A DNA stretch of 64,000 nt, taken from assembly GCA_003224905.1 (NCBI GenBank), contig QIAA01000054.1:1-64000 (forward strand), read 5' to 3'. This DNA comes from Acidobacteriota bacterium. GTDB lineage: Bacteria; Acidobacteriota; Terriglobia; Terriglobales; Acidobacteriaceae. The number at the start of each line of letters is the position of its first letter. Positions within the stretch are counted from its first letter, which is position 1. Under the pieces are notes generated by a model. That model saw only the letters and a list, made by a program, of their open reading frames with translations, did not search any database and was not told where the DNA came from. Positions 9,075 through 15,934 of this stretch are shown here, in pieces. A program made the translations under genes and the position numbers.

Positions 9075-9425
9075 CGCGGCTAAATCGGTTCCCGAAAAGA
9101 ATCGTTCGATTGCACTCAGCAACCACGTTCTGACAGGCTTGGTGGTGGGCACAAAATTGGGCACACCTTCAAACGCGATTGTCCTCGCCAATTGTCAAGG
9201 GGTGTGCCCCGGCCTGCCCTATATGAACGTGCTCGGTCGCGTGTGGAAAAAAAATTAAAAAACAATGCGCGTCCGCGTGCCCAGAAGGGCTGGGCCGCAT
9301 TCGAGATCTCTTACGACGCCTGGGCGGGGAATCCGAAGACCAAAAAGGCCCACTTGACTGGCTCCCCTGTTCCAGCACCAGCGTAATCTGCAAGTCCGAC
9401 CGAGGCCGCATCACAATACCGGGCT
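9075..9425. other. gene-free stretch at the left end of the island
   Basis: I see no convincing gene here. A 64-codon frame at 9192-9386 starts with TTG, lacks a ribosome site and has a shadow-like composition. Near-repeats of the form TGGGCACA occur around 9148-9170. Confidence 0.4.
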
Positions 9426-9986
9426 ATGCAGTTCAATCCCAAACGGGTTGTCTGTGCGCTGATCCTGTGTGGATTGGCTTCTTATTCGACGTTCGCACAA
9501 GAGGAACGAAAATCCGAAGGCTCGGTCGGGACTTCACAAGTTCATAGTAACGACATTAGCGATCATCATATTCCGGTGACATTGACCGCTGACGATGGCT
9601 TGGCCATCATTGCTGCGGCACTCGATTCCCATGTCCGCGTTGGTGTCAAGCGTGACTGCTCGCATCTCGTACATGCAATCTATCTGCGGGCTGGCTTTCC
9701 TTATGCTTACGTGCGTTCGTCGGATCTCTATAAGGGAATTGATGAATTTCAGCGTGTGGCAGATCCTCAGCCCGGAGACTTGGTTGTTTGGCGGGGGCAT
9801 GTGGGGATCATAGTGAACCCCGCGCAGCACATTTTCTTCAGTGCCATGCGTTCCGGACCAGGAATCGATGCCTACGATGCACCCTACTGGAAGCGACGAG
9901 GCCAAGTCCGTTTCTTCCGCTACATCGAGGTCAACGGTAAAAGCAACTCTCATGCACCTTTAGTGCTAACGCATCAGCACGAGTAG
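9426..9986 (+). CDS. secreted NlpC/P60-family protein
   Basis: A 186-residue protein with a signal peptide (ALILCGLASYSTFAQ) and an NlpC/P60 papain-like domain. The catalytic Cys is in VKRDCSHLVHAIY (about residue 78), the general-base His in GDLVVWRGHVGIIV (about residue 122), and a third polar position follows in NPAQHIFFSA. Such enzymes cleave peptidoglycan stem peptides, usually gamma-D-Glu-diaminopimelate bonds. It is the first gene in the island and may remodel the host wall. Substrate specificity is inferred from the family. Confidence 0.85.
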   Translation: MQFNPKRVVCALILCGLASYSTFAQEERKSEGSVGTSQVHSNDISDHHIPVTLTADDGLAIIAAALDSHVRVGVKRDCSHLVHAIYLRAGFPYAYVRSSDLYKGIDEFQRVADPQPGDLVVWRGHVGIIVNPAQHIFFSAMRSGPGIDAYDAPYWKRRGQVRFFRYIEVNGKSNSHAPLVLTHQHE

Positions 9987-10302
9987 GGCTAGCGTCGTAT
10001 CGTCGTCAGTTTCGGATTGCCATCATAGTTTTGAATTCGAATCACACGCTGAGGTTACGCCGCGGGGCCGAGTAATACGGTTTCTATCTGAGCGAATACT
10101 TACGCCAGATCGCGCACCCTAGCGCAATGTACGGGCAATGATGCTGTAGAGGTAAGCGGTAGAAATAAGTAGTTTGCTTCCGTCTGCCGCAAAAGCCCTG
10201 CCTACAAGGTAAGCATGCGTGTGGAGGCAGGCCGGGTGGGCAGCAAATAAGAAGTTTGTACGAACCCGTACGCTCGTGACTGCCCTGAGCACCATCTTAG
10301 CT
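9987..10302. other. gene-free stretch with a repeated leader-like element
   Basis: No gene is evident. It contains the first copy of an imperfect element (10064-10127) that recurs upstream of the small gene at 15325. The ATG ending this copy opens only a four-codon frame. Confidence 0.4.
10064..10127 (+). repeat. leader-like repeat, copy A
   Basis: GGGGCC followed by AGTAATACGGTTTC, then TCTGAGCGAATACTTAC, CCCTAG (10117-10122) and CGCAATG. It aligns over about 64 bases with 15260-15327, including the final CGCAATG. In copy B the ATG is a plausible gene start; here it is followed by a stop after four codons. Confidence 0.55.
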
Positions 10303-10575
10303 ATGACTCTGGAAGCGAGTCTCCCAGTGGTTGATATTAACAGTTCGCGCAGTAAGGAAATCCGAGCCGAGCTTTTCCGTCTATTCCAGTTGCAGCTAGA
10401 TGCCTTGGACTCCGCAACATTGAGCCTTGCTGGCCTGACACGCGCAGGATGGCTTGAGTACGGGAAGCGCGAAACCCGTATTCGTGAGCTAAGAAAAGAA
10501 TTAGGCTTCGGGCCGCAGAAGAAACTTACGAAGATGGATCTCCTGAAGATAGGCGGATCGCGCCATTTGCAATGA
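10303..10575 (+). CDS. small helical protein of unknown function
   Basis: A 90-residue hypothetical protein, strongly helical and charged (SKEIRAELFRLFQLQLDAL; YGKRETRIRELRKELG). The YxKRExRIxxL pattern resembles small proteins scattered through acidobacterial genomes, an association made from memory. ATG 10303 is chosen because helical coding character begins there; the frame is open back to 10219. The ribosome site is poor, so the start is uncertain. Confidence 0.55.
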   Translation: MTLEASLPVVDINSSRSKEIRAELFRLFQLQLDALDSATLSLAGLTRAGWLEYGKRETRIRELRKELGFGPQKKLTKMDLLKIGGSRHLQ

Positions 10576-10698
10576 TCGCCCCCTTAGAATCGCCCTGTCA
10601 GCACATTTTTATTGACTTTTTCCCGTATCAAAGGTAAGTAGATGCTGCGCCCGGTTGTGCCGCCCTCCCTCTGGCTGCCGTCCGCACCCGGAGGCCAC

Positions 10699-10854
10699 AT
10701 GGCGAGTAGTTCACAAGTTCCTGAATCCAAGCAGTCTGAAAGTCATACGGAGCACGTCCTGCACCTCCTCTATTGCTCCGACCCAGATTGCGCCTACTGC
10801 AAGGATCTGCGCGCAGCTGAACAGCAATGGGAGCGAGAGCGCGATGGGAAATGA
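10699..10854 (+). CDS. tiny Cys-rich protein (CxxxxCxxC)
   Basis: A 51-residue protein preceded by GGAGG five bases before the ATG. Its centre has YCSDPDCAYCKDLR, a compact three-Cys group followed by a charged helix (AAEQQWERERDGK). It could bind zinc as a dimer or form disulfides. It lies in the run of small genes 10303-11605 on the same strand. No function is known to me. Confidence 0.55.
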   Translation: MASSSQVPESKQSESHTEHVLHLLYCSDPDCAYCKDLRAAEQQWERERDGK

Positions 10855-11009
10855 ACGTCGACGCGGCGTAGCTTTGGCGCAATTTGGCGTGCAGATTTCC
10901 ACAGGGAAATGGCGTTATAGTTTGCACATTCATAAGTCAGACCTCCTCCGCCCGTAGCTTTTAAGACGGATTAAAACGGCTTAATCTCCCTAGTTCCAAT
11001 AGGAGCCGT

Positions 11010-11276
11010 ATGTCCGCGCCTTTCGCAGCACCCCAGCCCGTCGCACCAGCAACATTGCAATTTCCAGAATGGCAGCGCGAATACTCAGAGGCGCTGTTTG
11101 AAACCAACCCGGCAAGGTTGGCGCAGCGCCTGATAATCGCGGAGCTTGTCCTCGTCAAACGTCTGCGTGCGATTGCATACGACCCAGTCGCCAGGCGAGA
11201 ACGAGAGAAGATCGAGGATGCGCTGTCAAAGCTCCGTCTGCTCAAGAACCTGAGCTGTAAGGAGGAGGCTGCGTAA
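11010..11276 (+). CDS. small helical protein, WQREYSEALFET family
   Basis: An 88-residue protein with core motif WQREYSEALFETNPARLAQR and a long amphipathic helix after it. AGGAG lies five bases upstream of the ATG. The same layout (Trp, basic-Glu-Tyr, Ala-Leu, acidic, then xLxQR) recurs in the genes at 11279 and 11483, so the three look like a diverged tandem family. Its end is followed after two bases by the TTG start of the next gene, whose Shine-Dalgarno lies within this gene's last codons, indicating an operon. Confidence 0.7.
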   Translation: MSAPFAAPQPVAPATLQFPEWQREYSEALFETNPARLAQRLIIAELVLVKRLRAIAYDPVARREREKIEDALSKLRLLKNLSCKEEAA

Positions 11277-11278
11277 AG

Positions 11279-11428
11279 TTGCCGATTGATGGCGAGAGCG
11301 AACACTGGCGCACTTTGTGCGAGAAGGCCGCGACGGAGCAGAATTTAGAGCGGCTGTTACAGCTCGTCCGGGAAATCAACCGACTGCTAATCAAGCGCGT
11401 GCTGCGAGAAAGAGCGCAGAAACAGTAA
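11279..11428 (+). CDS. tiny helical protein, WRTLCEKAATEQ family (TTG start)
   Basis: A 49-residue protein. TTG 11279 is chosen because a strong GGAGGAGG (11261-11268) sits ten bases upstream at the end of the previous gene. The motif EHWRTLCEKAATEQNLERLL parallels the W-R-x-L/E-Y core of its neighbours, followed by a basic helix (INRLLIKRVLRERAQ). It appears to belong to an acidobacterial small-protein family of unknown function. Confidence 0.6.
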   Translation: MPIDGESEHWRTLCEKAATEQNLERLLQLVREINRLLIKRVLRERAQKQ

Positions 11429-11482
11429 TTCTGGCGCATATTGAGCGATGATGCTTGTCAGTTGACAAATCTGGAGGTTGCG

Positions 11483-11605
11483 ATGCTCGAACCCACGTGG
11501 CGAGAGCTGTACGAAGCTGCCCTGCTAGAACTAGACGCCGCCAAGTTGAATCAGCGCGTTCAAGCAGCGCGACAGGGGCATTTTTCGCTTAAAGGAAAGC
11601 ACTGA
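11483..11605 (+). CDS. tiny helical protein, WRELYEAALLE family
   Basis: A 40-residue protein; GGAGG lies six bases before the ATG. Its core WRELYEAALLELDAAKLNQR aligns closely with WQREYSEALFETNPARLAQR of the gene at 11010. It is shorter, ending just after the second helix (VQAARQGHFSLKGKH). It is the third member of the local tandem family, and may be a truncated or minimal form. Confidence 0.6.
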   Translation: MLEPTWRELYEAALLELDAAKLNQRVQAARQGHFSLKGKH

Positions 11606-11730
11606 GCATCCGCACGGCCAACTAGTTTCCACACTCGTCAGCCTTACGATTGCGGAAGCATACCCAAGGATAAAAATGGCGTTATTTGCGTGCGGCGCGA
11701 CCCTAGTCTGATTTTTGCCAATCTCGGCGC

Positions 11731-11799
11731 GTGAAGGTGTTTCTTGTAGTCTTAGCGGTACTGGTGCTCGTGTACGTCATGGTTGCGCTGCTGGTATAG
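11731..11799 (+). CDS. possible 22-residue transmembrane micropeptide
   Basis: GTG at 11731 opens a frame encoding a wholly hydrophobic peptide, MKVFLVVLAVLVLVYVMV followed by four more hydrophobic residues, long enough for a single membrane helix. CCCTAG occurs at 11701, 24 bases upstream. There is no clear Shine-Dalgarno, so this is a weak call. Its composition would suit a membrane-acting small peptide. Confidence 0.3.
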   Translation: MKVFLVVLAVLVLVYVMVALLV

Positions 11800-11819
11800 G
11801 TTGCTAATAGGCGCTGAGT

Positions 11820-12017
11820 TTATGCCGCTCTCTTCTCAATCAAGCTGTAGAGTTCAGCGCGAATTTGATAGATCCGCTCTCGCAACTGCTTGTGCTGCGC
11901 CTTCTCGCTCCTGCTGTGATTCTTCTTGGCGAAGTACTGTCGATTGTGCTCTGCAATTTCTACAAGCTCCCGCCGGAGGGCCTTCAGACGGCTGGAGAGA
12001 TATGCGTGATCTGGCAT
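11820..12017 (-). CDS. small coiled, basic protein of unknown function
   Basis: A 65-residue protein, MPDHAYLSSRLKALRRELVE at the start, followed by IAEHNRQYFAKKNHSRSEK and a second helix ending LYSLIEKRAA. The pattern predicts a helical hairpin or coiled coil rich in Arg, Lys and His. It follows the small membrane-protein gene at 12037-12174 after 19 bases on the same strand. The start at 12017 is chosen over an ATG four codons upstream. Confidence 0.6.
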   Translation of the reverse strand: MPDHAYLSSRLKALRRELVEIAEHNRQYFAKKNHSRSEKAQHKQLRERIYQIRAELYSLIEKRAA

Positions 12018-12036
12018 GACAAACTCCACGTCACGC

Positions 12037-12174
12037 TCAGTGCGGTCTCATCACTGCAAGCACACCTGTCAGTATCAGGAAAAAGGACATCACAGCGCCC
12101 ATCGCAAGTAATAGGACTTTGCTCAGCATATCTGGCCCCATCAACTCGTCTGGTTTCGTGTACGCAAATCGCAT
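12037..12174 (-). CDS. small single-pass membrane protein
   Basis: A 45-residue protein: a polar N-terminus MRFAYTKPDELMGPD, then one hydrophobic helix (VLLLAMGAVMSFFLILTGVL), ending AVMRPH. A GAGGTG Shine-Dalgarno stands six bases upstream of the ATG, which makes this a credible gene despite its size. It appears to form a two-gene unit with 11820-12017. Function unknown. Confidence 0.6.
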   Translation of the reverse strand: MRFAYTKPDELMGPDMLSKVLLLAMGAVMSFFLILTGVLAVMRPH

Positions 12175-12314
12175 CGCAACACCTCAATTGCTGGCCAGAG
12201 TTGCTCAACGAACAGCATGATCTCTCTTGCGACCTGGAAACGGAATCAGGTGATGGCCTGAGATGTCGCTGGATTCCTGTGGCGAATATAAGACGAAGGT
12301 GCTAGGTTCTCGCT

Positions 12315-12486
12315 ATGCGCCGACGTTCATACGATCTGGAAGGCCTATGCGCATCGCTGAACACAGAATGGCCGCATTGCGGTCATCACACCTGCAGAGC
12401 GACAGCTTACGGATAGCGACCACATTCGGTGCCCTGAATGTCGGAAGGAATTTGTGCCCTTCGCGGCAAACGCTGGAAAAACATGA
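12315..12486 (+). pseudogene. frameshifted zinc-ribbon paralogue of 15035-15205
   Basis: The ATG at 12315 encodes MRRRSYDLEGLCASLNTEWP, then HCGH. The frame shifts near 12383-12390 and continues as ITPAERQLTDSDHIRCPECR and KEFVPFAANAGKT. Joined, this is 56 residues and parallels the intact 56-residue protein at 15035 from end to end (MRRKRTDPEKL..., FCGY, CPKCQKEFVP). The region is 172 bases long, one more than a multiple of three. It also lost the first Cys of the CxxC (Trp-Pro-His-Cys). Confidence 0.65.
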
Positions 12487-12617
12487 TGCCCAGGGGACCG
12501 CACAAGACGTGCGACCACATATAGATTATGCCGCTTGGCACTGAGGGCACTTCACAGCGTGTTAGTTGGGTTCGAGGCGGATTGCGCCTTGGATTCGCAG
12601 ATTCAGAGTAGCAGCAG

Positions 12618-12866
12618 TCAGGCAGAACGCCTGTGGCGCTCAGTCTTTGCGCCTATCGCTTTGGGCGGCTTTGCGTGCGCCTCCCTCAAGTGGAAGGACA
12701 GGCAGACTGAGCAGAAAACCTGTCCGCAAAAATCGCACGGATCGCGATGAGCCTCGCACAAGGCGGTGCCGCAATCGTTGCACCACTGAGCCGCTGGCTT
12801 GCCGCACAAGACTCCAACTCTATCCTCCGAGTGGCGACCTTCTACGATCTCGCAGCGGACTGGCAT
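12618..12866 (-). CDS. small Cys/His-rich double zinc-finger protein
   Basis: An 82-residue protein with closely spaced metal ligands: CGKPAAQWCNDCGTALCEAH then CDFCGQVFCSVCLSFHLREA. This arrangement resembles a B-box-like cross-braced finger binding two zinc ions and suggests protein or nucleic-acid binding. It starts eight bases after the stop of the secreted repeat protein at 12875 on the same strand. The start MPVRCE at 12866 is preferred to an ATG four codons upstream. Function unknown. Confidence 0.65.
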   Translation of the reverse strand: MPVRCEIVEGRHSEDRVGVLCGKPAAQWCNDCGTALCEAHRDPCDFCGQVFCSVCLSFHLREAHAKPPKAIGAKTERHRRSA

Positions 12867-12874
12867 GATGGTCA

Positions 12875-13756
12875 TCACTTGTGACAGGCTTGCCTGTTGA
12901 ACGTGATCCTGACACTTTGTTCCCGTTCAGGTTTTAGAGGAAGGCATTGATCTGTGACACGGCTAATCGTGAGGTTCTCGAAGAAATCCATTTCGGACTG
13001 AGCGCAACCCGTAATCATCAACAAGGAATCCCGTTTGGCACCTTTGACCTCTGACGGGGCCGTTGCTTCGATGATGTCATCTACGACATCGGAGGCCATG
13101 TTCTTTCGTGGTTGTTCCCCTAGAACAAGGGGCCGTTGCGATTCGATGACTATGTGGCAAGCGGCATCATCGCTGCCGTAAGTAACCATTGCCGTAACAC
13201 CGGGACGAACGATGTATCTCTCAGCAATGGGATCACCGTACCGGCTCTGGAGATCAATCGCTGTCAATTCAATGCCGGAGGCGTACTCGTGAGAAGTGGT
13301 TGGCGAACCGCATATCCCATCTTTGCGAATGATCGTTGCTGTCGTTTCATCCCGATTCTTTGGTAGGTAGCGCACGAACTGACGGCTGATCGTCAAGTTC
13401 TGATATACGAAATGTCGAAGTTCTGCTGCGCCCATGTTCTCAATTGCATGCTCTAGCAGAATTCCACGTTCCGGCTTCGGGATGAGTTCGTCAATAATCG
13501 CCGTTACAGTCTCAGTCGCCATGGACTGCTCTTCATTGTTAGCGTGTCCAAGCGACTTTTCAGGTTCAATCAACATCTGACATGCAGTTCGGTTTTCCGC
13601 GTAACCCGCTGTCAGGGTAATTCCAGGGCGCACGACGAATCGCTGAACGTCAGGATAGCCATACCGGGCCGTGAGGTCAGCCTTGGTTTGAGCGGAACCG
13701 CTGATGGCAATCATCACAAACAACAGCGGTATAGTACTCCCAAATGTGGCGCTCAT
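12875..13756 (-). CDS. secreted protein with an internally duplicated domain
   Basis: A 293-residue protein with a signal peptide (LLFVMIAISGSAQTKA). It consists of two copies of one domain. Copy one begins DLTARYGYPDVQRFVVRPGI and copy two DLQSRYGDPIAERYIVRPGV; both then share an AC-x-h-x-IE strand, an MA-x-(E/D)xV-x-x-IID helix, and a late LTISR(x)V motif. I do not recognise the domain. One conserved Cys per strand (TACQMLIE, AACHIVIE) could form disulfides. It is probably co-transcribed with the zinc-finger gene at 12618. Confidence 0.75.
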   Translation of the reverse strand: MSATFGSTIPLLFVMIAISGSAQTKADLTARYGYPDVQRFVVRPGITLTAGYAENRTACQMLIEPEKSLGHANNEEQSMATETVTAIIDELIPKPERGILLEHAIENMGAAELRHFVYQNLTISRQFVRYLPKNRDETTATIIRKDGICGSPTTSHEYASGIELTAIDLQSRYGDPIAERYIVRPGVTAMVTYGSDDAACHIVIESQRPLVLGEQPRKNMASDVVDDIIEATAPSEVKGAKRDSLLMITGCAQSEMDFFENLTISRVTDQCLPLKPEREQSVRITFNRQACHK

Positions 13757-13792
13757 GAGTCGTGTGTCCCGTTGTCTACCAGTCAGATGCGT

Positions 13793-14152
13793 TTAGACAT
13801 CAAGAAGAGCGCAAGCTAGTTCGCACGAGTGCCATCCGGGAGCAGGTTCACTGCCTCGCTCACGCTCGAACAATTCCTCGCGGCCCACCATCTGCGAATA
13901 TGACGAGTTGCGAATCTTGAACCAAGTGCTTCGCTCTCGGTCGCTCACGTAGGGCGCGTACTTGTGCTTGGCAACGATGCCCTCCAAGTCGAGGTTGCAC
14001 ACGCGCTCGAACAGCGCCACGCCTGCCGCGTCCACATGATCCACATATTTGACCGGCGATGACGCGGCCACATTCGCCAGCAATCGTCTGAGTTCCTGCT
14101 TGCGATCCACTAATGCATCCAGCCGGTGATCTCTGCCTGCACTCCACAGCAG
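13793..14152 (-). pseudogene. 3' fragment of an ATP-dependent DNA ligase (LigD-like)
   Basis: The frame is closed upstream by TGA and begins mid-domain with RLLWSAGRDHRLDALVDRKQ. It contains ligase motif IV (DLEGIVAKHKYAPYVSDRER) and motif V (TWFKIRNSSYSQ). The N-terminal half with the nucleotidyl-transfer Lys (KxDG) is missing. The OB domain after motif V is also absent; the protein ends soon after GREELFERERG. What is left cannot be an active ligase. A GTG at 14110 could still give a 105-residue peptide. Confidence 0.7.
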
Positions 14153-14336
14153 CCGCTCTATTCAGTCCTGTCTTAGTCCAGTTGAGCACTACGGAGTGCC
14201 ATTATAATCGCCGGGAAATCACTCCAAGACTAAAAGGACGCCCTGATTCACAGTCAGGATGCTTTAGGGCTATCGGATTGTGCAGCAGAACGCAATCTGG
14301 TGGTAGTACGAGAGTGTGCTCCTTGCAACAATTGTT

Positions 14337-15029
14337 ATGGACTCGATGACCGCTGAGGAGAAAAAGCGACGGGACTACTGGCACAGAGTCCGTCAGCACA
14401 TGCCACAGCTTAAGTTTTGGCCGCTTTACCGGCTCGTTGCAGCCCTCGCTTTGTCGGGTGGGCAACGTGGTTTCGCCGTACTACGTCACAAGTGGAATCC
14501 AAAATCTCCGCCGCCTGAGCTAATCAAGGAAGTGGTGATATTCACAGTAGCCACGATCATCATCTACATGGTGTTGTATGCCTTCGAGTGGTCTTGGAAC
14601 TACGTCGTCATAGCACCGATGATCATGGACAGGGACAACCAAGAACAACTGGCGAAACAGAAAAATGAAATTAGCTCTCTCAAGCAAGAGCTTGATTCAT
14701 CCGAGAAGGTGAAGAACCTCAAACGCAAATTAGCACCTCTAATCAACCAAGAGATCAGTCTGCATGACCGTCTTTTGTCCGCTCAGGATGGCGCAGAGCT
14801 TACCAGTGGCGCGGCTGCGGTTCGGGAGTGGGTCAGCCGGGTCATCACTCTTCTAAAGGAAGCCGATGAACCCACGGATGCAGAAGTCTTCTCTCAAGCT
14901 GGCCGCGTGGTATCTGCGCAACAGCTTGCTGAGTTCCACTATGTCAGGGATTGGAAGCGTGAAGAGGTCGCCCGATTAACACTGTATTGTAGAGAACTGG
15001 CGCAAATCAAATCCACTAGGCGCTTCTAG
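14337..15029 (+). CDS. membrane-anchored coiled-coil protein
   Basis: A 230-residue hypothetical protein. A basic N-terminal region is followed by a single membrane helix (VVIFTVATIIIYMVLYAFEW, about residues 65-90), a coiled coil (NQEQLAKQKNEISSLKQELD) and a helical C-terminal domain. I do not recognise the family. ATG 14337 is chosen over GTG 14316; no good Shine-Dalgarno marks either. Its neighbours are unrelated small island genes. Confidence 0.65.
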   Translation: MDSMTAEEKKRRDYWHRVRQHMPQLKFWPLYRLVAALALSGGQRGFAVLRHKWNPKSPPPELIKEVVIFTVATIIIYMVLYAFEWSWNYVVIAPMIMDRDNQEQLAKQKNEISSLKQELDSSEKVKNLKRKLAPLINQEISLHDRLLSAQDGAELTSGAAAVREWVSRVITLLKEADEPTDAEVFSQAGRVVSAQQLAEFHYVRDWKREEVARLTLYCRELAQIKSTRRF

Positions 15030-15034
15030 TTTAC

Positions 15035-15205
15035 TCAGCAATAAGCAGGCTTGCACGGGACAAACTCCTTCTGGCACTTGGGACAGAGAACATGCGTGAA
15101 GTCGGTCCTCTGCAGCTCGTTCGGAGGAATGGAGTAGCCACAGAACGAGCAGGGCGTATCGAGTGAGGCGCGAAGCTTTTCGGGATCAGTTCTCTTGCGG
15201 CGCAT
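15035..15205 (-). CDS. small zinc-ribbon protein
   Basis: A 56-residue protein with two CxxC knuckles: CSFCGYSIPPNELQRTDF and VLCPKCQKEFVPC. Together they form a rubredoxin-like zinc ribbon. The start MRRKRTDPEKL is supported by the parallel with the broken copy at 12315, which opens MRRRSYDLEGL. It lies six bases after the convergent membrane-protein gene. Function unknown; DNA or RNA binding is possible. Confidence 0.65.
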   Translation of the reverse strand: MRRKRTDPEKLRASLDTPCSFCGYSIPPNELQRTDFTHVLCPKCQKEFVPCKPAYC

Positions 15206-15259
15206 GGAAGGAGATGTGGTGTACAAGGATCATCGGCCAACGATCCAAAAGCGCAGTTC

Positions 15260-15327
15260 GGGGCCAGTAATACGGTTTCCAACTGATCGAATAGTTACCC
15301 TAGATTCCAGTACGCTTGCCCGCAATG
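15260..15327 (+). repeat. leader-like repeat, copy B
   Basis: GGGGCCAGTAATACGGTTTC, then ACTGATCGAATAGTTAC, CCCTAG (15298-15303) and CGCAATG. It aligns with 10064-10129. Here the final ATG (15325) opens a 54-codon frame, so the element may be that gene's promoter and leader. Confidence 0.55.
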
Positions 15328-15489
15328 ACAGGCAACGGGCGCTCCGAAACGCAACTTACGGAATGGCTGCAGATGGTTTGGGAAGCCTTAGCTGAAGAGG
15401 ATCAGACCACTCGCGAGCGCAAGCTCGAAGAGGCGAACTTGTTCCTGCAAGAGAATCGAGGACGCACCGACGCGGTTCGGGCCGCCTAG
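15325..15489 (+). CDS. tiny acidic protein of unknown function
   Basis: A 54-residue frame: MTGNGRSETQLTEWLQMVWE, then ALAEEDQTTRERKLEEANLF and a basic end. It is helical and acidic with two Trp, broadly like the other tiny helical proteins in the island. The main support is the repeat-like leader that ends exactly on its ATG. There is no strong Shine-Dalgarno. Confidence 0.45.
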   Translation: MTGNGRSETQLTEWLQMVWEALAEEDQTTRERKLEEANLFLQENRGRTDAVRAA

Positions 15490-15563
15490 CACCACTGTTG
15501 GACGTTCCGAGTTCCCGTGCGCTCGGGATTCTCTCACGCGCGTGTCGCATTTTAGGCACACCG

Positions 15564-15779
15564 TCAAAGCCGCTCAAACAGCTTAGGCAGGCTAGTTTTC
15601 AATCCTTTTGCTACTCTTTCGATATTCACCAGCGAAACGTTCCTGATTCCTCGCTCGATCCCGCTGTAATACGTCCGGTGCAGCCCGCACCGCTCTGCCG
15701 CCTCCTCCTGATTGATTCCCTGTTCCTCGCGAATACGCCGGAGCGCACGGCCAAAGCGGATGCGGATGTCGAGCGGCAT
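15564..15779 (-). CDS. XRE-family helix-turn-helix regulator
   Basis: A 71-residue Cro/CI-type DNA-binding domain: FGRALRRIREEQGINQEEAA, then RCGLHRTYYSGIERGIRNVS, the recognition region. It consists of the HTH domain only, so it is a candidate repressor for island promoters, for example the palindrome at 21765. ATG 15779 begins the HTH helix; a GTG at 15800 would add seven residues. Confidence 0.87.
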   Translation of the reverse strand: MPLDIRIRFGRALRRIREEQGINQEEAAERCGLHRTYYSGIERGIRNVSLVNIERVAKGLKTSLPKLFERL

Positions 15780-15934
15780 CGGGTGCCATCTTGCGGGCAC
15801 GCAGCCGATGCGTACACAGCCGATGAGTCACATTTCTATTGACTGACGGGGCTTCTCGCGTCAACATTGCAGCACCTTCCCCTGGCACGACAAACAGTGC
15901 CGGTCCCCGACGAAGCTGGAACAGGAGGTTCTTC

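Noticed and set aside
9192..9386. 64-codon frame at the left end of the island
   Set aside because: TTG start, no ribosome site, irregular composition; no sign of a domain.
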